Origin: Pyxicephalus adspersus | Lineage: Eukaryota; Chordata; Amphibia; Anura; Pyxicephalidae | Length of the DNA stretch: 64,000 nucleotides | Assembly (NCBI RefSeq): GCF_032062135.1 | Contig: NC_092859.1 | Coordinates: 38,886,623 to 38,950,622 of the forward strand | Reading direction: 5' to 3' | Shown: piece after piece, positions 13,127 to 26,500 of the stretch | Numbering within the stretch: position 1 is the stretch's first letter | How the letters are laid out: every line of letters starts with the position of its first letter | Position numbers and translations under genes: made by a program | The notes under the pieces: model-generated | Told to the model about the DNA's origin: nothing | What the model saw: only the letters and a program-made list of their open reading frames with translations | Databases searched by the model: none

Positions 13127-14102
13127 TGTAGTGCCCTGGAGCAATGAGTATTTTTGACTATTTGACATTTGCCTATTTCCCCTAAGCAAAGTTAAAACTT
13201 ACTTTATTTCACCTAAAAGGGGTTGACTTGCGCTGTTTATAATGTGTAATTGCATTTTATATGTTGTGATATATATTCTGTTCATTATCACTGTATTTAC
13301 ATGGCTCTGTGGAAAGGGTTAATGAATACTGAGAGACTATTGGAGAAGCTAGTCATTTTTCACGGCTGCCATAGGGTTTAAAGAAGACTATGTTTTGGAG
13401 GGAAAAAAACAGACTTGTTTACCATGTTTTTGAAGGAAAAATCCAGATTTGTTTACCACAAAAAATCAGACAGCCTAACCTTTTAAATGTTTGGTTTTAG
13501 CTCTGCTGTTATGTCTGAAATTTGTTTTTGTCTGGAATACCTGCTGTGTCATTGCCATTGGGTATCATTGAAGTTATAATATACCAGACAGGAGCTGAAA
13601 CAATGTATCTGTTTGTGCTGAGCTTCTCCACTCCACCCTCTAGAAGGTTCTAGTCTAGCAAAAACTGTATATAAAGAGAGCAGTCAGAGCCCCTAGTGTG
13701 CTGCAGTTGGGGACCAGTGCTTCGAAGAGGAGACTCTGCCAGACTACTGAGTGACCAGAAGAAGACGCTGAGATGGGGATCACCAGCCTTGGACCAGGGT
13801 ACCAGCCTTGTGAAGAGAGAGGGACAGCTAGCTCAGGCCTTTTCCCAGCATCAAACCCTTCTTCTGCCAGGGCGGAGACTGGAGAAGCCAGCCTAATGCT
13901 TTGCCTGTTTTGTTTTGCACCTGAATTCCTCCAGTAAAGGAGCACCCTGGTTTACTGCAGACCCTGACTCTCTGGGCTTGTTTCCCATTGGGGTGCACCA
14001 CGCCTTACTATCCCTTCCGTAGAGCAGCAACACGTAGTGACACCTCAACGATGTCAGGGGGACCCAGCCTAGTGTTGGGACACACCAAACCCGGCCACTG
14101 CA
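13127..14102 (+). mobile_element. Solo LTR with 4-bp target duplication
   Basis: This 976-bp unit starts TGTAGTG and ends CACTGCA, the usual TG...CA inverted termini of LTRs. It is flanked on both sides by ATAT (13123-13126 and 14103-14106). A TATATAAA box sits at 13668-13675, followed by a plausible transcript leader. No internal gag, pol or env and no second LTR adjoin it, so it is the recombined remnant of a full LTR element. The 4-bp duplication fits retrovirus-like elements. It appears to have landed among older minus-strand proviral fragments. Confidence 0.7.
13668..13675 (+). promoter_or_regulatory. TATA box of the solo LTR
   Basis: TATATAAA lies about 540 bp into the LTR, in the position expected between U3 and R. 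Whether it is active cannot be told from the sequence. Confidence 0.5.
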
Positions 14103-14699
14103 ATATTCTTCAGGATAGACGAGGTCAGCACTGAATAAAGGTGATTTAGCATGAGTTGAAATATAGGATAAAAAAAAAAAACGAAACAAAAAAACTTTTA
14201 AGGATAAAAATGTATATAAGCAAAATTTTAGCAGTAAACAATATAATAACAAATAATATTTCATAATAAATTCAGTGATTATATGTTATGCTTATATATT
14301 ATATCAAAAATGTTTTAAATATAGCAATCCTTCCTAAACTGGGCAATCAGAGTCACTCCCTGTACATGCACTTCACCAGAAGGATAATCCTTCTGATATA
14401 GTGGGACGCAGGCCCTTGTAGGCACCTCTTTCATCCCAAGGGGGTTGACTGCCCACATTTGGCATACCTGTTATGTTTATAATGAGATTCAATACATCTT
14501 TCTCAGAGGTGATCAAGCTCAATTGATACAATTGCAAAACAAAGCAGGTGCCCCCTTAGACGTCAGGAGTTGGAGGGTCCTGTTGAAGTGTTGTCCCTAT
14601 GTTGTTCATCGCTCTTACTGTTCAAAAGGGGGTATCTAGTAGAGGTACATGCTTTTATAGTTTTTACACTTAGTTTCTTAATTTTAAAATACATGAATA

Positions 14700-15005
14700 T
14701 CATACGCAAGTAAAGCAATACAGTGAAAAAAGTAATTTTGTTGTTTTAGGACTGTATCCAAATAAACTTTCCCACCAAGGTACCTTGGCTTCCTCCTCAA
14801 GAGCATGTGATACCCGCAACCATTTACTTAGATCATGAGTCAGACGTATGGTTGCCTGGTTTTCAAGCACCCTTGGTGTGTTCAATATTTCAATTTCTTT
14901 ATCAAAATTCAATAACCAAGCTTTTAACTCAGCTCCAAATCCCAGAATTATTTTCTGCAACCTTACAGGGGTATCAGGTTTGATGTCTAACCCTTGATTG
15001 ACTGC
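14700..15005 (-). pseudogene. Endogenous retrovirus envelope (TM) fragment
   Basis: A minus-strand open stretch of about 100 codons has the look of the region before the membrane anchor of a retroviral transmembrane subunit. It has several hydrophobic heptad-like positions and then a WWESLFGYSP motif, similar to the tryptophan-rich segment before the membrane span in gammaretrovirus-like envelopes. No surface subunit or full reading frame is attached, and a different repeat interrupts its 5' side at about 15010. It is an old, broken copy with no coding capacity. Confidence 0.45.
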
Positions 15006-15009
15006 TACA

Positions 15010-17105
15010 TTTAGGGATGAGTGAGAATGGCAAAATTTCGCGAAACCATTGGTAATCACTATAGGAGGATTATCACTGCTGCATTCATAAATACAGCCAT
15101 GGGAATCCTCCTGTCAGTGAACGATCCCCGGGCACTACAGGTCAGAATGAGGGAAGCCCTCATTCTAGCCTGTAGTTCCCAGGGATCCTCACTGAGAAGA
15201 GGATTAGCGCGGCTCCATTCATAAATGCAGCCACAATACTCCTCTCAGAGTCCCGAGTCATGCGGCTTGCCTTTATGAATGAACACGGCCGTGGGAAAAA
15301 TCAGAGGATTTTTCCCTTGCTGCATTTATTCATGAGCAGCCAGCGAGACTTACAGTTCCTGGATAGGGGAATTATCCAGTAACACACACAGGACTGCAAC
15401 AGCAATCAGAGGAGTGGAGCTGACAAAGGAGCTGCTAGCAGTTCTGAAGCTAGGCGTGCCTGTTTCCAACTTTATCAATTCTGTCCAATCCGCTGGCCAA
15501 TCAGAAGATAGCCTCTTGATCAGCCCCGGCTATTTAGCTGGCTCACAGGCTGCACTTTGTGTTATTGCAACAAGTCTTCCCTAGCCCCTTGCCCTGTGAA
15601 CTAGTTCCCGTACACCTGTTGCTTAATCCAGTGTCCAGCTCCTGTGTTAACCCCTTGTTTGTTGTTTCCCAGCCAACTTCCCTGTGCTAATCCAGTGATC
15701 CTGTGTATATCCCTGCATCTCCTGTTGCTTCCAGTGTCTCCTGTGTTCCCTGTGCCCGCAGTGGCCTCTGTGTCACTGCTGTCTGTCTCCTGGATCTCTG
15801 GCTATTGACCCCTGGTGTGTGACCTGACCTATCTTGCTTGCTGCCTGTCTTGACCCCGGCTTACCTTGACTATCCTCCTGCCTGGTGATTTTGTAGGTGC
15901 TTGCCCACCTTGGTGTGCCCAAGGACCACAAACTGGCCGTAACCAGCAGCGCAACATTCTCACCATCAGAGGCTCTGGAGAAAACCTGGTTATGGCTTGG
16001 ACTCCGCGCCTTGGACCTTTTCAGGGCTTGCACGACCTTCATACGCCACCTAGTGGTCCTGTCTCTCCCTGCATGACAATAAGATAACTAAAATCTGTGA
16101 TATCTCTGAGCCTCTGATTTTCCTACTCCACTGAATGAAACCATTGATTTGTTGGTTGGTCCCCACCTGGTGACGGCTTTCAATGCAATCTCACAGGGTC
16201 ATGAGCTTTCCAGGGACGCACTGTCTGTTTACATTTATGTCATATTGAAGCCTGATAAGGATCCTCAATTATGTTAATTGTGCTAGTTATCATTAGGGAT
16301 GAGCAAGAATGGCTCGGAAATTCTCGCGAAAATTTCCTCGAACTTGGGTCCGCAAAATTTCTGGCAAACAGATTTCGCGGATCAATCGGAAGATCGAGGA
16401 AATCATTACAGGAAGAGAAACCCTGTTCGCGAGCCCTGGGCACTAGGAGTTAAATGAAGGCAAGCCAGTCCTCCAATCTAATGCTGCAGTCTTTACCTTT
16501 AGCAGCCCCTGCTCAGCTTTAGGAGACTGGTTGCATCCCCCAAAACTCTCTGTTGCCCCAGGACTTAGTGCGCAAGGGATGGTGTCTGGGGATAGGCCAG
16601 CAGTTGACCAGGAGCCCAACGATACACAGTACAGAATTACCAGGGAATCCAGAAACAAGCCGAAGTCAAACACAGGAGATCAGTAAACCAAACAAAGTGG
16701 TACAAAGGAAAAGTCACAAGCAGAGTCGGGGTCACAGGCAAAGGTCAGTCCAGGCTGAGTTCAAGCAGATTGTCAGGAATGGGCAAAGTTCGGCAATAGA
16801 AAAATACTCAGAATCTCTCCAGCACAGATAAGCCCAGCTAAACGCTTTAACAGGCACTGGTGAATGGGAGCAGAAAGGCTTTAAAGTCCCAGAAGCCAAT
16901 AGCAGTGCAGGACTGTGTCAGGAGCTGATCAGCCTTTAGAATCCCCTTCAGCTGTGCACAGCCTACCAATGGATGCTGGGGATGCCATAAATCCATCGGG
17001 CTGCATGGCTAAAGGGAAGCAGGGGCTGCTGCTGCTGCAAATGATATTTCTGGACAGTGTTTTATATTGTGATGGCACACAGTACAGAGTCGTCGGCCAG
17101 ATGAG
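15010..17105. repeat. Cluster of unclassified interspersed repeats
   Basis: Two copies of a repeat beginning TTAGGGATGAG (15012, 16294) with TCTCGCGAAA-type words occur here. Between and after them are GC-richer blocks, 15380-16085 and 16440-17105. The blocks 15480-15600 and 16780-16940 look related in opposite orientations (a TTTAGCTGG segment near GATCAGC), suggesting two copies of one LTR-like element. None of the small reading frames resembles a known protein. Confidence 0.4.
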
Positions 17106-17109
17106 CATC

Positions 17110-18958
17110 TCCTAACACTCTGAATATCACTATCCCTAAATCTACTCAGGTGGCATTGACCCCATCCTTTTCCTTCAAGTGGGCACATACGTCCATCTCG
17201 TATCTAGGCTTCCAGATCCCTGTGAACTTGTCGCGCACAGTTGAGCTTAACTTCTTACCGCTGCTAAACCAAATTAGAAAAGATCTTCAAAAATGGAAAC
17301 TTTACTTGGGCCTTTACTTGGTTTGGGTGCTGTAACATCCAGAAAATAAATGTGATGCCCAGATTGCTGTATGTGTCACAGGCTCTTCCAATATAAATTC
17401 CGACCCAAATTTTGGACAAATTCCGATCAGAATTGATAAATTTCAGCATTCAGGTTCTCTTCGGATCGGTGAGAAGATTTTGAGGCTCCCCAAGGCTAGT
17501 GGCGAGATGGCGTTCCTTGACCTCTTGCTGTATTAGCAAACAGTACACCTAGCCAGATTACTGGACTGGTGTTCTAATGAGGGCTCCAAGGTTTGGGTTC
17601 GCTTGGAAGATGCCTGTTCACCTACCACAATCTATTCTTTAGCATGGGCCCCAGATTTTGTCAAAGTCCCAGTACTGCAACATTCACTAAATCGAATGAC
17701 CCTAAAAGTAGTTTCCATATTTTTCAGCTTTGGGAATGTAACTACTTACCCATCACCTATCCTGGGAAATCCAGAGTTTCCTTACAGACTTTCTGACCCA
17801 GTTTTCCATCTCTGGCGTGAACAGGGTGTTTACAGAGCCATGCGTTTTCTTCAGAATGGGGAATGGATCCCATTGTCCACTTTGCAGTCTGACAGGGAAT
17901 TGCCCTCACTGACCCCATGGCGCACCATACAGCTCTCTTATATGTTCAGGTCACTACCGTGGCCACGTAATTTCAGTCGTTCCATGCTGCCACTAGAATC
18001 ACTTTGTGCTACTGCGCAGTCATTAAGAGGTACCTTTTCTTACACATACCAAATGCTTCTGACAATACATGCTCCTGACTCTCCTAATTTTGTAAACAAA
18101 TGGGAGGCAGACCTGCATATACAATTGACTGAGGCACAGAAGGAGATGCTGCTTCATTTCAGTCATAAGGCTTCCATATGCAATAGATATCAGGAGACCA
18201 ACTACAAATTGGCTACCCGCTGGTATAGGACGCCCTCTAAACTCACCAGACTCTTCCCTGATACGGATGGTGCTTGTTGGAGATGCGGGGCAGCACAAGG
18301 CACACTCCTACATATTTTCTGGGAATACCCTAGATTACATTTATTTGGGTCCTTAGTGGCAGACATTATTCTCAAACTTACAGATGTTGACATGTAGAAA
18401 TAAACCTGCCTTAGCTTTACTCCATGTGTCTGACTTATCGAGAACGGTATATAAGCACTCCCCACTTAGACATCTCCTTAACGCGGCTAAAGCATACATT
18501 CCAGCTTGTTGGAAGAATGATAGCTCACCGTCTTTAGGCCACTGGTTAAAAAGGGTCGCTGATGTCCACTGTATGGAGGACATGATCACCACTGATTCCA
18601 ATAATGCAGCCAAATTTACACAAATGTAGTTCTACTGGATTCAATTTACCACTTCTACTGAATATTGTAGGTTGTTACAACACTCTTAGTCTGATCCACC
18701 ACGCTCGCCTCCAAGTGAGGTTTAATAACTGTAACAGTGATTAGTTATGGATTGTGTGTAAGGTAATAGGGTCAGTCACTTATTTTGGTCTCCCTCACCC
18801 CTATGTTCCTTCTCTCATCCTATTTTCCCATTATCCCTTTTGTGTTAATGTTTCCACTGTTATTTAAATCCACAATGTTCTTTTATGTACTGTTGTTTAT
18901 CATTGTATGAACTTTAATGGGTCTCAATAAAAATTATTTTTCAAAAACAAAAAAAAAA
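17110..18958 (+). mobile_element. 5'-truncated LINE, L1/Tx1 clade ORF2
   Basis: Translation at 17110-17335 gives the end of a reverse transcriptase domain (SISYLGFQIP, then a leucine- and lysine-rich stretch). After several stops and frameshifts, a 264-codon open frame (17603-18397) covers the C-terminal region with the cysteine motif CWRCGAAQGTLLHIFW, typical of L1-type ORF2. The sequence ends in AATAAAAATT and an A-rich tail at 18949-18958. The endonuclease and most of the reverse transcriptase are missing, so it is dead. Frog genomes carry many such elements. Confidence 0.8.
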
Positions 18959-18964
18959 GACTGT

Positions 18965-19135
18965 TAAGTCTACCTGATCAGGTTCCTTGGGAGAGGAAGT
19001 GGCCACAAAGATCTCTGCAGGTTTGGTACCATTTACACCATGACATTAGCTTTTTCATGACCCCTCAATTTCAACAACTGGCCAAAAGCATGACATATGG
19101 CAAAGATATACTGTGAGTCAGTGTACCTTGTACCC
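18965..19135 (-). pseudogene. Retroviral RNase H (pol) fragment
   Basis: On the minus strand, just beyond the LINE tail, the translation reads YTDSQYIFAICHAFGQLLKL and then a basic segment before a stop. YTDSQY with the following FxxCHxFGxLxKLRG pattern is the signature of the C-terminal part of retroviral RNase H. The rest of pol is absent or unrecognisable. Together with the envelope fragment at 14.7-15.0 kb and the LTR-like repeats it suggests a gutted provirus on the minus strand, split by later insertions. Confidence 0.55.
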
Positions 19136-19283
19136 AAGTTCCAAATCTTTACTGGAGCACAGTTTTTCAAGAGTCCTCTGTTTCTCCCTTAGCTTAAACA
19201 TCAGGACTTGTTAACAAATCACTGGGTAAGCTGTGGTTCCTGAGTTTTTCTCTAAAGGACAACCAGCTGTGATGCTATCCTAA

Positions 19284-19432
19284 AGCTACGTACACACTTC
19301 CAATTATTATCGTTGGAAAACGAACGACGAACGTTCATGCACGATATATACGAACGATCGTATAGCACCGATCCTGCACATAGAGTTAACGACACGATCG
19401 TTCGTAGATATTGTACACACAATAGATAATGT
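19284..19432. mobile_element. Truncated palindromic MITE, family A
   Basis: It begins with the family end AGCTACGTACACACTTCCAA followed by the AACGAACGACGAACG arm. The matching right end is missing: similarity fades after a GTACACACAATAGATAATG stretch. Confidence 0.65.
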
Positions 19433-20444
19433 GCCATTGATTGTCCCCTTCTGATCACTGACTCACTTTTTTCTGGCTTCTACGGCCGGGTAACAGACTC
19501 TGTTAGGACAGGGATCAGCAGCTTGCTTGTCCTTTGAAGTTACTTTCAGTTTCACTCTGCACTGCAGCCAGCATTGAGGAGTCACAAAGATGTACACAGT
19601 ATCAGGTATCAGAGGATGTCTTATTTGCGGGGGTGCTTTATTTTAATTGTTTGAGCAAAAATCGGGGGGTGGCTTATTTGATGGGGATGCCTTATCATAG
19701 GGGAAACACGGTAGTTACAATGAAGTTAAAGCATTTATAACAAGACCATTCTGTGCGGATCTGCCCACTGGCTTTCCATTCAAAGAATAGGGGTGTCTTG
19801 ACATGTGCCAGAAGCGAGGGTCAACTGTCTCTTTTACAGTTAGATCCCTGTCAGTCAAATCTACACTCTGCTTCTGTGTGAAACCAACTTAACCTCACAA
19901 GGGTGAGTAATTCTGCTGATGTAATACAGTCACAGAATACAGTTTCTTTCGATCAGACCACCACCCAGACATCGACCTAATGATGTCCTCACATACAATA
20001 TATATTCCTAGATAGGCTGATCGATCCAAAAACTGCAGCAAACAATACCCACATAAAGGCACCACATCTGGACTGCAATAATGTATTATCATTTTCACTC
20101 CCAGTAAGGCTTTATAACCTCACTGTATGAGTACATCGGTATCATGCAACATTCATACAAAGTATTAGTTTATAGCAAGAAGTGCAGGTAAAAACCTACT
20201 GTCTCAGGTGAGTGAGCTGGTGGAAGAGAGCAAGGTGAAAACAGACATAAAAGATAAAAATGCTTACAAAAGCAAGCTGTGTGTCTGCTTTGACTGCACT
20301 CACCTCAGCCTTAGTTGTCGCTCATCCAGGAGTTCAGTCTTTCTTCATAACCGGGCATCAAAAACTGTTAAAGATAAATGTATTCTCCTCTCGAAGGAAC
20401 AGAGACTTTTTGCTATAGAAGGAGCTTTTACAGACACAGTGAGA

Positions 20445-20640
20445 ATGAGCAAAGGTGGTTATTGTTCTGATTTACAAGCCTGAACCCATAAAAAAAGGTG
20501 TAGATTATAAAATCTTTTGGTGATAGGAGTCAAAAGTCTTGTATATAGTATACTTGATGATTCCTTCTTATACAAAATCATAAAGTCCACATCAACTCCT
20601 TCCACACACATACAATTACTGAATTATTAGTTTCATTTAT
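20445..20640 (-). repeat. LTR-like repeat, right copy
   Basis: This is the direct-orientation partner of 12440-12680, sharing TACAAGCCTGAACCCA, AAAGTCTTGTATATAGTATA and ATGATTCCTTCTTATA. It could be the second LTR of the same provirus or the LTR of a second insertion. A cysteine-containing minus-strand frame with an N-glycosylation motif at 20977-21192 lies just to its right and might be an envelope fragment, but this is weak. Confidence 0.35.
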
Positions 20641-21599
20641 AGTCATACCACACACTTTCCTGGTATCCCTATTGGCTGAATAGATGCACACTTATATGAA
20701 TGGCTGCTTCTGAAGCAATACAAATAAATCTCAATACAGCAATACAGTAGGATTCAAATTCTTGACGCTCAAGTGTAAATGTTGGACTTTTTTCTGAATC
20801 TTAGGACACACTGTTATCTTGTGTTCTACAGGTTTCCTGAAATTAGTGGTGGATCCCTCATTAGGTGATATTTATTGGCATGTTTCTCCAGGAAAACCAT
20901 GAACTGGTGGTTGGCATCCTTGTTGGCATCAATGTCTTGCAGATGGCTCCAGTACTTTTTAGTTGATTTATCTGTCTCAGTAAATCAGTAATTCTGAATT
21001 TCCAAAGAGTGTGCCTGGATTAGGACAATATGTCCCATACACCTTCCCTTCTTCTTTGACTCTGCCACAGGAAAGGTAATGCTTTGAGACTATTGTTGTT
21101 ATGTACTTGGTGCAGTACTCTTCCCATTCTTTACAATCATTCAGCATACAAGAAGCATTCCTAGCTTCTAATCCTGTTTCTAAGAACCTCAATCATCCGT
21201 CCACTCCTGCTGCCCACCTATGGTAACTTTAGTCACCTCTGGATTAATGTTTTGGGGATTCCTTTGATTTGTCCTTTTTGTCCCAGAGCCCTAAACATTA
21301 TGAATTAGCTTATTTTAGACATGGTGGGCAGTTCCAATGTAATGGGTAACCTCAGCTCATATTTCCCTGTTGGGTCTGGAACGGTTTGGTAGTTGTGAAC
21401 GGTGACAACGACCTTGTGCCCTACGATAGAAAGGACTTACTGAAGTTTCTGGAAAGCAGGCATATATATAGCAAAATATTTTCTTACACACTTGTTTACA
21501 TTTGAATTGAATTCGAATGAATATCAATAAAGTTACAAACATGGACGAAATTGGAGAAATCACAACTGTTAATAAAATAACTTGAAAGTGACAAAAGTA

Positions 21600-21800
21600 A
21601 AAAAAAATGTCAGTTCTTTCCATTAATGATCAATAGGATTTAAATCAGGGCTAAAAGGCCACATCACAAATTTTCCATGTTTTGTTCTTAGCAAGTCTAT
21701 GGTGCTTTTAGTTGTGTGTTTTTGGGCAAAGGAGGTTACACCTACAGTACCATGGACATTAAACTTGACATTTACAACTGTTGTCATAGGAGCAACAAGC
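21600..21800 (-). pseudogene. Tc1/mariner transposase relic
   Basis: The minus strand reads through a degenerate DDE catalytic region: MWPFSPDLNPIDH, then a stop, then WKEL. This matches the WPxxSPDLNPIEHxWxxL block of Tc1-type transposases. A preceding segment (KSTIDLLRTKHGKFV) has the usual spacing. Stops and missing termini show that it is inactive. Confidence 0.6.
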
Positions 21801-22754
21801 TACTTGGAGATGGGCTTATAGCCTTTTCCTTTACCACACTGGTCTTCAACCTCTTTTTTGATCTCAGACTATGCTTCATTTGCTTTCTTTGGTCCATACT
21901 TAGTTTAGCATACACAATATCAGACCATTTCAAAATATTTTTGTTCAATAACCATTATGTTTTACATTTGCTTTTCTTAAATGATGTCATATCAAACGGG
22001 CATTCAGGTATACACTGGACAGTAGCTCTTCAATTATTTGCATGATAAGCCTTATGAGCTCTAAAAGTACCCACAAGTTTGTATGTGTGTGTGTGGGGTG
22101 GGGGTGATTGCATTAATCATTAAAAAGACAAGGAAAATGTATCAAATATTTATTTTCAAGATGAAATAAAGTGCACCATTAGGTTACAATTAGTCTTATA
22201 CCATATATTAATAAATTAATAAATTCTACTGTTAGCAAATTAATAATAATTAACATAATAACATAACCTTTTTTTAATAAACATAGGACTGAGCTGGTCA
22301 CATATGAATTGTTAGTGTTTGTAAACCATTTCTACACATGGCTAAAGATTTTTCTTTTTGTTTTGTTGCTTCCAGCTAATTTGTATCTTAAAACAGATGT
22401 ATATTGTCTTTTCATATCTTTAATATTATTCCTTTCATTTTGTATTAATAAGGATATAACTGTCAAATCCAAATTTCATTAGCATTAAGAGCAGTTTGTA
22501 CAGTAAGTCACATAGTATTTTCCAAGTTTTTACCCAGGTTCATGCAGCTTTGTTGAAGCCTTTTTCAACCCTTCTAGCTCAGGGGTACCATGGCAATATT
22601 TGTGATATGCACAATTCATGGTACATTGGCTCTTGCTTTGTTACCCAGGGAGAAAACATCACTGTTACAGATACCCAAATAGATCATTGGTTTTAGTAGT
22701 AAGTGATCTGAGAGGCTCTAACTGCTCATTGCTCAAGGAAACCCTTGCAACCGC

Positions 22755-22975
22755 TGGGCCAGTGTTTCTGAACCAGGGTTCCTCCAGGGATTTCTAGGGG
22801 TTCTTTGAAATATGAGCAATCTGTCTGGCCTCTCGAAGCAGTTTAAGTGAAACCAATAACCATAAGGGTGAGATTCTTCCCACTCACCATCACACTATTG
22901 TACTAGGAGTTGTAGATGATATAGTCATTGTAGCAGAAAAGTTGTTTTAGGGTTCCCTCATGTTAGAGGACCTTC
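22755..22975. mobile_element. hAT-like MITE (CAGTGTTTCT family)
   Basis: It starts CAGTGTTTCTGAACC and ends near AGGGTTCCCTCATGTTAGAG, sharing both ends and middle words (GATATAGTCATTGTAGCAGA) with the copies at 4225, 50855 and 51463. It is non-coding. The flanking sequence from here to the FAXDC2 stop may include that gene's 3' UTR. Confidence 0.5.
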
Positions 22976-23395
22976 AGCTGCAAGTTGGGGAATGTTCCAC
23001 AGATGTTGATGCAAATACTGACTATCATCTTAAATATGCTGCCAGTAGGCTTCAATCGTGAACAGAAGTTTGGTGTCCATATAAATGTCACTTAAAAGCA
23101 TTTAACAAAGGTGCTTGAAAACTTGTAAATACTTTTATAAGCTTTCTGTACACATTGGTCCTTCATAAAGTGAAATCCACATGTACAGGGCCTAGGATTG
23201 GCTAAAGAAAGAGAAACGGACCCTGATGAACACAAAAAACCTTTCCAACTTTTGGGGCAGCACAGTCTTTGTCTTGGAAAACAGTAAAGCCAAAAGTGGT
23301 CAGTATTGGCAGACTCAAGTACATCTATAATAAATTGATTAGGTATTTTTCAATAAGGCTACTAAATACTGAAATACTTTGAATTGTCCTGGTGA

Positions 23396-23552
23396 TCAGT
23401 CTGATTTCTTGGTAGGCTCAGGAATGCTTTGAGTCAGAGGGGTGAAACCCAACAGTAAGATATGTCTGTCATAGGCTTTGGTTTGCTTGAAAACCAGGTC
23501 TGTGCCATGTAGTCGGTCAAGTACTCCCAATACACCGTAACACTGGTTAAAC
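23396..23552 (-). CDS. FAXDC2: FAXDC2 terminal coding exon
   Basis: Acceptor TTACCTAG precedes FNQCYGVLGVLDRLHGTD. The frame ends with a TGA at 23396-23398 after KKSD, the same place as in human. The 3' UTR must extend left, but I could not fix its polyadenylation site. Confidence 0.94.
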
Positions 23553-26500
23553 CTAGGTAATAAGCATATTATACAATTGTTTATCAGGCCAAATGTAAAG
23601 AGCTTTTGCAGTGTGTAGCTTTGAAAAACAAAACAAAATAAATTAAGTTCATATCTGCAACACTCTTTTTTGTCCAATGTTTAACCCTTCACAAAAGCTA
23701 AAAGTACAAAACATACCCCAAAAATCCAATAACCTTTTAAATTCCTCTTTAAGCTGCCAAATACAGTGCTTCTGCTGCAAATAAATCTCAAAGTTTTTTT
23801 CTATAATAACAGCTGATGTCAAAAGCCTTCAAGTAAATCTATTGCTTTGCCGTTCGCAAACAAAGCCTAAGTGCAGTTTAAACACAAAATGTAAAAATTA
23901 AACCCAGGCTGCTTGACTTACTTCAGGTGGTGGAAGTCATGAAATTCTGGAGATGGCAGGAAGGGGAGGTGGTAGCCACAATGTGAAATGGTAGTAGTGA
24001 TCAGTGCAAGACAGAACCACAACATAATTGTTGCTACGTGGGAGCCCATCAGCATTGGTCCAGCTATGGAAGGCAACATGTTGGAAAGCTGTAGTAAGAC
24101 CAGAAGAAGGAGATTATTCATTATAAAACCCTGAAGCACAACAGCTGCTCAGCGTTTCTGGGACAAAAATGCAGTGGAAGTATTTGTTTTTGTTATGATC
24201 CTAGAACTTAGTAAGCAGCAATTAGCATCCACATCTTATCCTGCCTTCTACATAATACTATTAGATGAAACTTGCACTAATGGAGATCATTCATTGTGCA
24301 TATTTTGTAAGTTTTGTATACAGTATAGAACAGCAGTTGCCAACTGGTGATGGTCCGCAAGAAAATGTAGGTGCTCCATGGCTCTGCCCAGTGTGGTACA
24401 ACCAAATGGTTTTTAAACAGTCCAAATTCTAGATAAAATATACACTTTTTTTTTGCAACCAACATGAGCAGTGATATACATGGAACAAGAAAAAAAAGCA
24501 CCTTGCCATGCAAAATAACACAGAATGTTAATCCTCATGGGAATGCACAGGTTTTCAGAGCATTTTTTACTGCTAGTGAAGACCTTACCATAAATCTTAG
24601 CATAGTTTTACAAAAGCAATACTGCCTGAAGAAAATATGAAAGTATAGCTTCATTTCTGTTAGGTAAAAAAATAATCCTCCCTAGGTAAACTATGTACCC
24701 TGCAAGGATATTAACACACTTTGTATAAGATTTAAATGTTTCCTGTTATAAAAAAAAATAGCTGGTCCACCAGGTCCTATGGAATAGGATTGCTTAACCG
24801 GAATGTCTGATCCAATACATACAGCTGGTGCACTTTATGTGGAAAGCTGCATGTCTGCATCCTTTTAGAAGTGATTACACCTTGTGGGGTTTTCACCAAA
24901 ACAAACTCCTATTGCTGGGGGTGCCTAAAATTTGACTCGTATTTTAGGGATCTATTTTAATCTAACATTCCCTCAGACATTCCCTTGTGGGGATGAATTA
25001 CTGCCATTGAAACACAAGGACTTGGAAGTCTCCTACAAGAGAATGTTTGAGGAGATGTCTGATTCCCTGTTTTGTAAGTAAAGCCCTTAGTACAGACTTT
25101 TGGGAAAATCAGTGAACCATTCCCCTACACAGGAAATAAAATGTCTGGGGACTTTCAGGCTGCTATAATAAAATTACCACTGTAGGGTTTAAGGTTATGT
25201 TTAAGTGGCCATTAGAGGCCTTGCGACTCGCGATATTATCCACCATAGGCCAGGAACATTGACACCTGACAGCCTCCAATTACCCAAAGTGGAATATGCA
25301 AATGCTGTCTCTGTTACAAATGAGTTGACTTTTTTGGATGTCATTTGCTTTGTTATATGGTTTTTACTGAATTGTTTGTTCTCTATTATTGAAACTAAAA
25401 TCACCACTGTAATCTAAAAACCGACAAACAAATATTCTGTATTACTATTAAATTACAAACTTAATTGTGGAGCAAATACATATTTATATTTTATTCATAT
25501 ATATTTTAAACAAAAGTAGAATTACTTTTCATATAAGGACAAAGTTGTCACCAAATAAACAGGACCAGAGCAGAAATAAAAAATTAGGCTATAAAGATAT
25601 AAAGAGCTGAAATGGTTCCATATATCCTTTTCAGGCAGAATGGGAATATTTTTGATCATTAATAATAAACTAGCACCACTGAAGCTACTTTGTTCAGTTA
25701 TTGTCTCCTACTTACAATATGTTCCAGGGGATGAGCATATAGTGACACTACTCCCACAGGGGCCGTCCACTCATGGTGCTGTTTATGGACATGTTTGTAA
25801 ATGCTTGGGTGATGAAACAGCCTATACAATGCAAAACATATAACCAGTTACTGCACAAATACATTTTAAAATGTACCCCTATAAAGTTCTAGGTTTGAAA
25901 AGGTTGAGTATGGCATGCACTAGAACCTTTGTTGGATTTGTATGTTTATCCACATTGTAGATATATATATATCTTTAACTTCCTCTCGGGACAGGAAGTG
26001 CAGTGAAATGTCTCCAATGTGGACAAAATACTAAGAGATCTTAAACAAAACACTTTTTTAGTAAATGACAAAGGGTTGGTACCTCAGTCAGGATATTACT
26101 GCCTGTGGCTTCTTGTAATATAACAAACGCACCCCTCATTTCATGTCTTGCAGACAGTAATAAAAGGCTGACAGAAAGTCTTCCCAAGGCATGCAGGCCT
26201 GGAATTCTGACTCTTCACTAGCTGCATGCTTCCTCCATGTCAGTGGCCCACAATGTAGTTAAGCCAAGATCAGACCTGTTTTGTCAAGGTGCATGTAATC
26301 AAGTTAAAAAAAAAAACATATGCTTTAGTTCTATCCCAATCAATCTTTACCTTACCTGTGAGAATAGTAGAATAGTATTTCTTCAACAAGTGCAAAGATG
26401 GAGAGTTCCAGGAGGACCCAATGGAATGTGGGCAGTTCTGTTCCACATGGATTGCCCCGCCACTGCATGAATGGGTACATGAGAAGAACCATGGGGAATG

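Noticed and set aside
1..23000. LARP1, the next gene on this side in human, was looked for
   Set aside because: No La-motif or DM15-like exon was recognised on either strand.
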